From a virus, in the IMG/VR virus record IMGVR_UViG_3300032304_000299, positions 1-31,362 of that record: a DNA stretch of 31,362 bases; one strand, given 5' to 3'. This document shows, one piece after another, positions 15,564 through 21,177 of this stretch. The position numbers and the translations under genes are program-made. Every line of letters starts with the position of its first letter. The first letter of the stretch is position 1. The notes under the pieces are model-generated. The model did not search any database and had not been told where the DNA came from. It saw nothing but the letters and a program-made list of their open reading frames with translations.

Positions 15564-15683
15564 TTGATTCACTTTAAATTGTTTCTCAAGATTTAAGTTT
15601 ATTAACCGGGTTGCTGTTTATTTGTGCACCTTTTATTTTTTTTCAAACCTCCTCTTATTTATTTAGTAAAATTAAATAAAGAA

Positions 15684-15771
15684 TCTTAGATCTTAGTCTT
15701 AGCTCCTAGTCTCAGATCTTAGTCTTAGCTCTCTTAGTCTTAGATCTTAGTCTTAGATCTTAGTCTTAGAT
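15684..15771. repeat. CTTAG tandem array (13-bp basic unit)
   Basis: TTAG recurs at 15686, 15693, 15699, 15719, 15725, 15734, 15740, 15747, 15753, 15760 and 15766, with spacings mainly alternating between 6 and 7 bp, so the unit is CTTAGATCTTAGT. Degenerate copies (CCTAG, CTCAG) lie at 15705-15715. Several units contain GATC. The array directly adjoins a GC-rich patch and the DnaA boxes, and AT-rich DNA lies on its other side. Confidence 0.85.
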
Positions 15772-15800
15772 CTCTACGCGCACGCGTATATGAAGAAAAG

Positions 15801-15866
15801 TTATCCACAGGGTTATCCACAAGGTTATCCACAGATTCTAGGGTAGTTATCCACAAGTTATCCACA
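15801..15866 (+). promoter_or_regulatory. Cluster of five DnaA boxes
   Basis: Five exact TTATCCACA sites are present at 15801-15809, 15813-15821, 15825-15833, 15847-15855 and 15858-15866, all on the plus strand. The first three are on a 12-bp pitch with GGG, AGG-type spacers; the last two are on an 11-bp pitch. Such same-face packing favours cooperative DnaA filament formation. Chance occurrence of five exact 9-mers in 66 bp is negligible. Confidence 0.92.
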
Positions 15867-15868
15867 GG

Positions 15869-16036
15869 CTAGTCTTCCGTGCTTTTTAGCGATTTTTCGT
15901 ATTCTTTTTTGATTTCTTTTACGATCTCCTTTTCAGCTTTTGTATAATCTCGCAAGGGTTTGCCATTCAAATCTAACCCTCTGTAGGGCATCCGTTCGAG
16001 CCGTCTTTTGGCCTCAATGTTTGCCTTTTTGCTCAT
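15869..16036 (-). CDS. Small charged hypothetical protein
   Basis: A 55-residue frame starts at the ATG at 16036, overlapping the RusA stop by four bases (ATGA), and ends in TAG at 15869, only three bases from the last DnaA box. It begins MSKKANIEAKRRLERMPYRG, contains a LNGKPLRDYTKAEKE segment and ends KSLKSTED; about half of its residues are charged. The tight coupling with RusA supports it as a real gene. Function is unknown. Confidence 0.7.
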   Translation of the reverse strand: MSKKANIEAKRRLERMPYRGLDLNGKPLRDYTKAEKEIVKEIKKEYEKSLKSTED

Positions 16037-16470
16037 CGAATGTTTTCCGACAGCCAGACTGTAACGCTGCCCTCCTCAGCATACTTCTTGGTGACTTTCA
16101 GGAATGTGACCTGGGCATCGTCCTCGTAGACCACGCCATTCATCCCGTCCAGCACCGTCTTAGCAACGTTGTCGACATCTGGCCTGGCAGGGTAAATATC
16201 GCCACATAACGCTGCCCGGCGCTTTGCCTTGGACCATGACAGGGGAATGCTCATGGATGCGTAGATGCAGACCGTGAGCTGCGTCTGTAACGGTGCATTA
16301 CCTTGCATTGCCTCTGCTGCTCGAGCTGCGATGAGTGACTCATATTCTCGAGTGACAGCCGGCGTGTAGCTGCGGGGCTTGCCGCCAGCGGTGGAGAACC
16401 GTGGCCGGCCCTTGCCAACTGGTGGTCCAGGGATAACGAACTGAAGAGTCATCATTTCAATAGATTCCAT
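16033..16470 (-). CDS. rusA: RusA-type Holliday junction resolvase
   Basis: This protein shows the RusA family motifs: GKGRPRF near residues 19-25, RPDVDN at 96-101 and DGMNGVVYEDDAQV at 108-121, including the Asp residues that bind the catalytic metal. I choose the ATG at 16470 (145 residues) because GGAAA lies seven bases upstream; a start at 16497 is possible. RusA cuts four-way junctions symmetrically and in a phage resolves recombination or branched replication DNA before packaging. It is the first gene of the leftward operon. Confidence 0.92.
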   Translation of the reverse strand: MESIEMMTLQFVIPGPPVGKGRPRFSTAGGKPRSYTPAVTREYESLIAARAAEAMQGNAPLQTQLTVCIYASMSIPLSWSKAKRRAALCGDIYPARPDVDNVAKTVLDGMNGVVYEDDAQVTFLKVTKKYAEEGSVTVWLSENIR

Positions 16471-16599
16471 GCTGTTTCCCGATCGGGTTCCTTCCACGCC
16501 AACGTCTCGTCCGGCTGCTGAAATGTCCCGACAGGGAAACTCTTGAGAACGAACGGCAGATCATGCCCGAAGTCGATGAGCTTGTGGAGAAAATTTGTA

Positions 16600-16616
16600 C
16601 TAGGGTTTGTCCCTAG
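16600..16616. promoter_or_regulatory. Inverted repeat in the divergent control region
   Basis: CTAGGG (16600-16605) and CCCTAG (16611-16616) flank TTTGT. A run of A follows on the plus strand, so this is not a terminator in that direction, and in the other direction no T-run follows. Its place between the divergent operons, close to the promoter candidates, suggests an operator for a dimeric regulator. Confidence 0.4.
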
Positions 16617-16626
16617 AAAAAAAGTT

Positions 16627-16654
16627 GATCTACCCCCTTGTCAACGGTTGTCAA
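16627..16654 (-). promoter_or_regulatory. Candidate leftward promoter for the rusA operon
   Basis: On the minus strand a perfect TTGACA (16654-16649) is followed after 16 bp by TAGATC (16632-16627), a weak -10. It overlaps the rightward candidate, so the two promoters would compete. The leader to RusA would be about 150 bases and contains the CTAGGG inverted repeat. Confidence 0.35.
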
Positions 16655-16666
16655 CCTCTGTACAGT
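16638..16666 (+). promoter_or_regulatory. Candidate rightward promoter with a 10-bp direct repeat
   Basis: TTGTCA (16638-16643) and TACAGT (16661-16666) are separated by 17 bp, a good sigma-70 arrangement, 45 bp before the first rightward gene. TTGTCAAC is repeated exactly 10 bp later (16648-16655) inside the spacer, so a protein bound on one helix face could block or assist the polymerase. On the other strand the same repeat makes two perfect TTGACA hexamers. Confidence 0.5.
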
Positions 16667-16710
16667 TCAACTCATGCGCTGCACGTCGTGGCGCACAACA
16701 GGAGCCAAGA

Positions 16711-16977
16711 ATGAGAGCAATCATAAAAGCAGCATTCAAGATTCGCGAGCTGCACCAAACACTCTTGAACATCAGCCAAGACGACAACAAAGAGATTGAA
16801 GATTACACAGACTCCGAGATCGTTAATGAAGCCAAATACGTTCTGTCAACGTATTTTGAAAGCGGCCATTACAACAACGATTTGTTTAACGGTGAATTCG
16901 GAGCCTCTGAGCAGCGTGAAGCAATGCAAGACATTCGCAAGATGAAAGTTTTGATTGCCAAGTACGAAAAAATTTAA
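16711..16977 (+). CDS. Hypothetical early rightward protein
   Basis: The 88-residue product begins MRAIIKAAFKIRELHQTLLN and is predicted mainly helical, with an acidic centre (DDNKEIEDYTDSEIVNEAKY) and a YFESGHYNNDLFNGEFGASE stretch. AGGAGCC precedes the ATG at 16711; the longer open frame upstream crosses the promoter and is not used. As the first gene after the rightward promoter it could be an immediate-early host-takeover or regulatory protein. No family is recognised. Confidence 0.78.
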   Translation: MRAIIKAAFKIRELHQTLLNISQDDNKEIEDYTDSEIVNEAKYVLSTYFESGHYNNDLFNGEFGASEQREAMQDIRKMKVLIAKYEKI

Positions 16978-17024
16978 GAAGTCTGAATCAACCACGGGGC
17001 TCCGGCCCCCAACCAAGGAGCATC

Positions 17025-17195
17025 ATGAAAATTATTTTCACTAAAGAAGAAATCAAGGAAATCATCCTTGCCCACGTTCACCGCGAGTGTTTTGAAGAGT
17101 TCAACGACATCGAAATCAAGAACTGGAACAGCGATGAATTTGCCACCGTGACCTATATCGAACCAACCACCCAGGAGCCAAGCAATGAGACCTGA
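17025..17195 (+). CDS. Small early protein, 56 residues
   Basis: The frame runs from the ATG at 17025, preceded by AAGGAG, to TGA at 17193-17195. The product begins MKIIFTKEEIKEIILAHVHR and ends EPTTQEPSNET; it is acidic with one amphipathic helix. Its last 11 bases overlap the next small gene. Similar short proteins with a KEEI(K/V)xIIL helix occur in phage early operons, without known function. Confidence 0.72.
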   Translation: MKIIFTKEEIKEIILAHVHRECFEEFNDIEIKNWNSDEFATVTYIEPTTQEPSNET

Positions 17196-17295
17196 AGACA
17201 AACAAGATTCCAATCTGACAATTCTGCTGGCGTCGATTGCCGTCGGCGCAATGTCTGCAATCTGCTTATTTCTTGCTCTCTCTGGAGGTCTGTGA
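17185..17295 (+). CDS. Tiny single-pass membrane protein, 36 residues
   Basis: An ATG at 17185, with AGGAGCC upstream, opens a 36-codon frame ending TGA at 17295. The first ten residues are charged (MRPEDKQDSN) and the remainder is one hydrophobic helix (LTILLASIAVGAMSAICLFL). This predicts a membrane peptide with its N-terminus probably cytoplasmic or periplasmic by charge only weakly. Its stop overlaps the start of the exonuclease gene (TGATG). It could affect the host membrane early in infection; that is inference. Confidence 0.62.
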   Translation: MRPEDKQDSNLTILLASIAVGAMSAICLFLALSGGL

Positions 17296-18251
17296 TGGTC
17301 GGCAAGGTAACCCCCAACACGATGCTGTCTGCATCCCGTATCCCGGCCCTTCTTGGGCATTCAAAGTATGAGACGCCTAACGATGTACTCAAGAGCGTAA
17401 TAAACGCGCTACAGGACGTTGAAGAGCCGTTCAAAGAGAACGAGGCAATGCACTGGGGCAATCTGTTGGAAGTGCCTCTGCTGCTCGAGGCAAGCGCACG
17501 CCTGGGTCTGTCGCATTTAAAGCTCGACCATCCAAAGCCCTACTTTCATCCTGATGCGCCAATCGCCTGTTCGTTAGACGGAGACGGCAACGGCAACGGT
17601 TTGGTTGTGACCAACAACCCGGAAGCCGGCGTTTATGTTATTGGCCAGGACAGCATCACGCTCGACGGTTTTGGCGTGCTCGAGGCTAAGCTGACCAGTT
17701 CATATCCCGAAGATTGTCCGGCAATGAGTCGGGGACCGCTCCAGCTCCAGGCTCAAATGGATATTTATGGCGCCAAATGGGGAGCCGTCTGTGTCTTATA
17801 TCAAGGCATTGAGCTGCGCATCTTTCTGTTTGCGCCTCACGAGGAGACCCAAGCGCTTATTCGCAAGAAAGCGTTCGAGTTTGAGTCCAAGCTGACGCAC
17901 TGGTCAGAGACTGGTGAGGTCGAATGGTACGACCCTGCTAATCCCGAGGAATTTGGCTTTAAGTGGCCAGGCGATCCGAACATAGATTCGGTTGATCTTG
18001 GTGAATGGGGAGCCACGCTGGCCGAGCGGATCGTCAAAGCCAAACAAGAAATTAAAGTGCTCGAGGCAAGCATTGATGAATGCGAAGCCGAGCTGAAGGA
18101 AATGCTTGGCAACGCCACTCTGGCGCACGCTGAAGAGTTTCGCATCTCCTGGCCAATCCGGAATTACCAGGCACAACCTGAGAAAGTCGTACCCGCCAAG
18201 CCAGCACATTCGATGCGCCAGTCAACCGTCACCATCAAGGGGCCAAAATGA
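17295..18251 (+). CDS. YqaJ-type viral recombinase (5'-3' exonuclease)
   Basis: The 318-residue protein has the PD-(D/E)xK nuclease pattern of the YqaJ/lambda-exonuclease family: an SASRIPALLG start, WGNLLE at 54-59, LDG with Asp95, LEAK at 129-132 as the catalytic E-x-K, and LQAQMD with Gln152/154. The enzyme degrades the 5' strand of duplex ends to give a 3' overhang for the annealing protein encoded next. GGAGG precedes the ATG at 17295; a GTG one codon upstream is less likely. The C-terminal 100 residues contain a long helix and are family-variable. Confidence 0.92.
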   Translation: MVGKVTPNTMLSASRIPALLGHSKYETPNDVLKSVINALQDVEEPFKENEAMHWGNLLEVPLLLEASARLGLSHLKLDHPKPYFHPDAPIACSLDGDGNGNGLVVTNNPEAGVYVIGQDSITLDGFGVLEAKLTSSYPEDCPAMSRGPLQLQAQMDIYGAKWGAVCVLYQGIELRIFLFAPHEETQALIRKKAFEFESKLTHWSETGEVEWYDPANPEEFGFKWPGDPNIDSVDLGEWGATLAERIVKAKQEIKVLEASIDECEAELKEMLGNATLAHAEEFRISWPIRNYQAQPEKVVPAKPAHSMRQSTVTIKGPK

Positions 18252-19009
18252 AAATCGCAGCAGCATTTGTCGCAGCCAAACGTGCCTTTGCACCAGCTCT
18301 CAAGACCAGCACAAACCCGCATTTTCGCAACCGATATGTCGATCTGGCTGGTTGCTTGGAAGCAGTCAATGACGCTCTGCTTGAGAACGGCATCGCCGTT
18401 TACCAAGAGACGTTTGAGGTTCCTGATGGCGTCTGCGTGGAGACCTGCTTTCTTCATGAATCCGGCGAGACTCTACGGATGGGCAAGCTGCACGTGCCAG
18501 CAGCAAAGCACGACCCGCAAGGGTATGGATCTGCCCTTACTTACGCACGGCGATACTCTTTGATGGCTGCGTGCGGTATTGCCGCCGAGGATGATGACGG
18601 CAACGCTGCCAGCAAGAGGCCGCCTCAGAAGCCCGAGGTGAAGCCATCAAATCCCTTGGATGCGGTAGCTCCTAAAGCGCTGCCGAAGCCCTCTGAGCCG
18701 CCGCCAGAAGTGATTGAGTTTGAGGATGGAGCTGGTGGCACCTGGGCATTGCGCGTCCCCAACGAAGCCAAGCCACGCTCGATGAGCAGTGACGAGGCTG
18801 CATGGGTTGTTGAGTTCAATGCGCTGGCCGATGCAGTCATGAAAGCCGGAAAAGTACCGCCTGCGGATCGGATCTCTAAGCTCAAGCTCCTGCGTACTGC
18901 TAATGACGCTGAAGTGAACCGGCTGTCGATGGTAGATCGTGCCAGGTTTCTTCAGACCTTCTCAGCACGGATCGGCGCACTTGACGCGCTGATGAAAGCA
19001 GCGGCATGA
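18248..19009 (+). CDS. ERF-family single-strand annealing protein
   Basis: The 253-residue product has the full ERF core at residues 1-122: TNPHFRNRYVDLAG, a ALLENGIAVYQ segment, HESGETLRMG, YGSALTYARRYSLMAACGI and AEDDDGNA. Residues 125-175 form a Pro/Lys-rich linker and the C-terminus is a helical domain. ERF proteins, first known from P22, anneal complementary single strands; with the exonuclease this makes a complete two-component recombination system. It also can circularise headful-packaged, terminally redundant DNA. The ATG overlaps the exonuclease stop by four bases. Confidence 0.92.
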   Translation: MKIAAAFVAAKRAFAPALKTSTNPHFRNRYVDLAGCLEAVNDALLENGIAVYQETFEVPDGVCVETCFLHESGETLRMGKLHVPAAKHDPQGYGSALTYARRYSLMAACGIAAEDDDGNAASKRPPQKPEVKPSNPLDAVAPKALPKPSEPPPEVIEFEDGAGGTWALRVPNEAKPRSMSSDEAAWVVEFNALADAVMKAGKVPPADRISKLKLLRTANDAEVNRLSMVDRARFLQTFSARIGALDALMKAAA

Positions 19010-19224
19010 GAATGGCTCAGATCCGATTACTGGACGCAATCGGTGGGCTTGAGAAAGACTTGGGCCGGTTGCCGTCTATGAATGAAATCGCCAGGGTTCT
19101 GGGTTGCAGCCCCCAGAACGTTCACAAGATGATCAAACGAATGAGGAGCAAGAATGAAACAGTGTCCACCCTGCCACGGGAATTGCAATCAGGGCCGAAA
19201 TTGTCCAAACAGGAGCAAAAATGA
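19006..19224 (+). CDS. LexA-like helix-turn-helix protein
   Basis: This 72-residue protein has an N-terminal winged-helix/HTH like the LexA DNA-binding domain: LLDAIGGLEKDLGRLPSMNEIARVLGCSP, then QNVHKMIKRMRSK, where SMNEIARVLG and QNVHKMIKRM are helices two and three. No catalytic peptidase part is attached. It is the only clear DNA-binding candidate in the rightward operon, so it may control the divergent promoters. The ATG overlaps the ERF stop; a second ATG lies two codons later. Confidence 0.82.
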   Translation: MRMAQIRLLDAIGGLEKDLGRLPSMNEIARVLGCSPQNVHKMIKRMRSKNETVSTLPRELQSGPKLSKQEQK

Positions 19225-19391
19225 TTGTCAAAGGCAAGATCGTCAAAGACTGGGACAAGTCACAAATCAGCACCGCTTACCAACGTCCGAACCAGTTCCG
19301 AATCATCACCTGGGACATGGGACGCATTCAGAGCTGGTTACTGGGTAAGCAACCGCTGGCCCGCAATCTGATCGAAAAGGTGATCCGATGA
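19221..19391 (+). CDS. Small hypothetical protein, 56 residues
   Basis: The ATG at 19221 overlaps the HTH gene stop (ATGA), and the TGA at 19391 overlaps the next ATG. The product, MIVKGKIVKDWDKSQISTAY and following, has a W-rich ITWDMGRIQSWL part and a basic C-terminal helix. AGGAGC precedes the ATG. No family is recognised, but the two-sided coupling makes it a real gene. Confidence 0.72.
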   Translation: MIVKGKIVKDWDKSQISTAYQRPNQFRIITWDMGRIQSWLLGKQPLARNLIEKVIR

Positions 19392-19576
19392 AAGTTTGGG
19401 TTGATCCACCGGAGGGTTGGCGCTACGGGTTTCCCAAGGTCTGGGATACCGATCTGCACGACAATCTGCATCACTGGTTAAACGACCGCGGTTACCCGCC
19501 GGAGCTGCGTGATCAGTACGGTGAATATTTTTTTGTCCGGCAATGGTCCGTCAGAGATGACCCTCTTGGAATTTAG
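19388..19576 (+). CDS. Small hypothetical protein, last of the rightward operon
   Basis: The 62-residue product begins MKVWVDPPEGWRYGFPKVWD and is rich in Trp, Tyr, Asp and Pro; it ends DDPLGI. The GWRYGFPKVWD opening is familiar from phage and prophage hypothetical proteins. The gene starts in an ATGA overlap. Its TAG stop (19574-19576) overlaps in two bases the stop codon of the convergent metallophosphoesterase gene, so there is no spacer between the operons. Confidence 0.8.
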   Translation: MKVWVDPPEGWRYGFPKVWDTDLHDNLHHWLNDRGYPPELRDQYGEYFFVRQWSVRDDPLGI

Positions 19577-20559
19577 AGCGCAGACACGTCGATTAAATCG
19601 CCACGGAAATCAAGCATTCCCTCAGAGTGCTTGATTGCCAGCTCTGGAAACAGCAACCGAGAGTCTCGGAATGTGAGCACGGCAAAGCCACTGCGCCAGT
19701 TGACCGGATTGTCCTCGAGGTAGTCGTTGAACTGCTTCCCGTCAATGTCGGCCAGTGTTCCGGTGTCGACCCCATATCTGTTTCCGCGATAATCACTGTA
19801 CGGCGTACATTTCAACGAATGCAGATGGCCTGTGACGATACTGATACCGGCGCCCATTGTGTTTGTGTGCGTCGCGTGGATGCCATTCTTATATCGGTGC
19901 TTGACTACCACATCATCAGTCAACCAGCAGCTCCAGCACGGATTCCACGCCTGAAAGTGGTCTTTTAACGTAAAGCCGGCTACGCCCTCATAGCCTGGTG
20001 CATTAGCCGCCAGAAAGTTCTCAAACCTTGAGTCGTGATTGCCCAATGGCCATATGAGCTGGACGTTGTGTCGTGCTGCTTTGGCAACTGCCTCAATCTC
20101 TGCCAGAGCCTCCTGGCAGGCTGTAAGCTCCTCCTTTACACTTGGCTGCTGAGTCCAACCGATTCTCGGGAATCTGCTGATCGAGGCCCCGTCAAATGCG
20201 TCTCCGTTGTTGATCACAGCGTAGGGCTTGAGCTGGCTGATAGCCCAAAGCAATCCCTTGAAAGCCGTGGTTCTCAGTCCTGGCCAGAAGTGAGCGTCAG
20301 AAAATACGATCACCACCCCATCGGTGATGCCGGCGTGGTGCCGTGCCTTTGTCAAATGATGGGTTTGCAGATGATCAAAGTTTCGAGCCATTGGTGCCGC
20401 TGCATCGAGCTTGATCTTGAGCTTAGATTCCAAACGCCGGCGATTGTTGTGCGCCCATCGCTCAGTGAATCCAAAAAAATCGGCAACCTTTGAAGCACTT
20501 TGGAATTTCTGCCATGCAGCCAGAAAATCCTCGTCGGAAAGTTTCTGTTTCCCAGGCAT
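19573..20559 (-). CDS. Metallophosphoesterase with N-terminal HTH-like part
   Basis: The 328-residue protein has the calcineurin-like phosphoesterase motifs in order: SDAHF (Asp88, His90), NNGDAFDG (Gly119-Asp120), GNHD (173-176), a later His near 221-231 and GHLH (244-247). Residues 8-45 look like a helix-turn-helix (SASKVADFFGFTERWAHNNR). Related phage proteins occur near replication or lysis genes; substrates are unknown, with DNA ends, cyclic nucleotides or nucleotides possible. It is the last leftward gene and may have its own promoter. Confidence 0.85.
   Translation of the reverse strand: MPGKQKLSDEDFLAAWQKFQSASKVADFFGFTERWAHNNRRRLESKLKIKLDAAAPMARNFDHLQTHHLTKARHHAGITDGVVIVFSDAHFWPGLRTTAFKGLLWAISQLKPYAVINNGDAFDGASISRFPRIGWTQQPSVKEELTACQEALAEIEAVAKAARHNVQLIWPLGNHDSRFENFLAANAPGYEGVAGFTLKDHFQAWNPCWSCWLTDDVVVKHRYKNGIHATHTNTMGAGISIVTGHLHSLKCTPYSDYRGNRYGVDTGTLADIDGKQFNDYLEDNPVNWRSGFAVLTFRDSRLLFPELAIKHSEGMLDFRGDLIDVSAL
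19608..19636. terminator. 9-bp hairpin near the meeting point of the two operons
   Basis: AATCAAGCA (19608-19616) pairs with TGCTTGATT (19628-19636) around an 11-base loop. It lies 32 bp beyond the rightward operon stop but inside the 3' end of the metallophosphoesterase coding region. It has no long T-run, so it is a weak terminator candidate only, perhaps with Rho or as an RNA 3'-end stabiliser. Confidence 0.3.
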
Positions 20560-20564
20560 TTTTC

Positions 20565-20616
20565 AGCACCATTCGTTTCGTTGGTGCTAAATACCACGCT
20601 TAGATTACGCTGTCTA
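20565..20616 (-). promoter_or_regulatory. Candidate promoter and operator for the metallophosphoesterase gene
   Basis: On the minus strand TAGACA (20616-20611), 17 bp and TATTTA (20593-20588) form a plausible promoter in the gap after the lysozyme gene. Directly downstream, AGCACCA and TGGTGCT (20588-20582 and 20571-20565) make a 7-bp inverted repeat around a 10-base spacer, at the expected transcription start and just before the ATG at 20559. It could be an operator, or a hairpin covering the start. Confidence 0.4.
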
Positions 20617-20632
20617 GTGCCAACTAATTGTT

Positions 20633-21142
20633 TTATATATTTTTTTTTGCGTAGTCTTCAACAGCGTTAACGCGACGGGTCCAACCCTTTCCGAAGACTG
20701 GATACTTTTTCAGTTTCTCAAGAAATCTCAGCCTCAGATCGCTGTAATCATCAATCAGATCTGCCACATTTTCGCGTTTAACCGCTGCCAGTGTGATCGG
20801 ACCCATCACGCCATCATCATCCACGCCGACCACGCGCTGCAAGAATAAGATTGCTTGTTTGGGTCCGCTATTGACCGCGCAATCAAAGACGCAGTAGTCA
20901 ATACCAGCCGGCAGATCATCGCCCCAGATTTTGTTCCAGAAGAGCCCACGGTAGAGCGGGACCACGTCAGAGACGTCCAGATCGCGCATACATTGCTCGT
21001 CGACACTCTCTCCTGTCCAGTCTTCCCACGTGCGCTTAGTGACGCCGTGGTTGGTCATCCCGCCTGGGTCCGATGGATGGTTAGAATATCCACCCTCAAA
21101 TCCAAGCGTTATACGCAGTACGTCATCAAAGTTGTCTTTCAT
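20633..21142 (-). CDS. Endolysin, GH108-type N-acetylmuramidase with peptidoglycan-binding region
   Basis: The 169-residue protein has the GH108 signature in residues 12-35: LGFEGGYSNHPSDPGGMTNHGVT is broken here by its catalytic Glu16 in FEGGYS. PLYRGLFWNKIWGDDLPAGI (62-81) and DCAVNSGPKQAILFLQRVVG (87-106) match the later muramidase and PG_binding_3 parts. It cuts the glycan backbone of peptidoglycan at lysis. No signal peptide or signal-anchor is seen, so it depends on the holin. It lies 35 bp after the holin gene. Confidence 0.9.
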   Translation of the reverse strand: MKDNFDDVLRITLGFEGGYSNHPSDPGGMTNHGVTKRTWEDWTGESVDEQCMRDLDVSDVVPLYRGLFWNKIWGDDLPAGIDYCVFDCAVNSGPKQAILFLQRVVGVDDDGVMGPITLAAVKRENVADLIDDYSDLRLRFLEKLKKYPVFGKGWTRRVNAVEDYAKKNI

Positions 21143-21177
21143 TTAGATGCCAATCCCAAGCGTCAGTCGTCTTAAGA

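Larger units (their letters stand above)
15564..15868. other. Non-coding block: putative DnaA-dependent replication origin
   Basis: This is the largest gap between genes (305 bp). From right to left it holds five perfect TTATCCACA boxes in plus orientation (15801, 15813, 15825, 15847 and 15858), a GC-rich patch ACGCGCACGCG (15776-15786), the CTTAG array, and a very AT-rich segment (about 15595-15680). The box sequence is the high-affinity consensus bound by bacterial DnaA; starts are 12, 12, 22 and 11 bp apart. Boxes, GC patch, TAG-rich repeats and AT-rich DNA are the layout of bacterial oriC unwinding regions. The function is inferred; regulation of the SSB-like gene by DnaA is an alternative. 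Confidence 0.75.

Noticed and set aside
15684-15866. CRISPR array
   Set aside because: Repeats are 9 and 13 bp with very short or no spacers, and no cas genes are present; DnaA boxes and tandem repeats explain the pattern.
16470-16600. Short minus-strand frame beginning near 16560 upstream of RusA
   Set aside because: It yields an Arg/Ser-rich 36-residue peptide overlapping RusA in another frame, with no sign of coding.
16543-16710. Upstream extension of the first rightward gene to 16543
   Set aside because: It would cross the promoter candidate and inverted repeat; the ATG at 16711 has a strong AGGAG.
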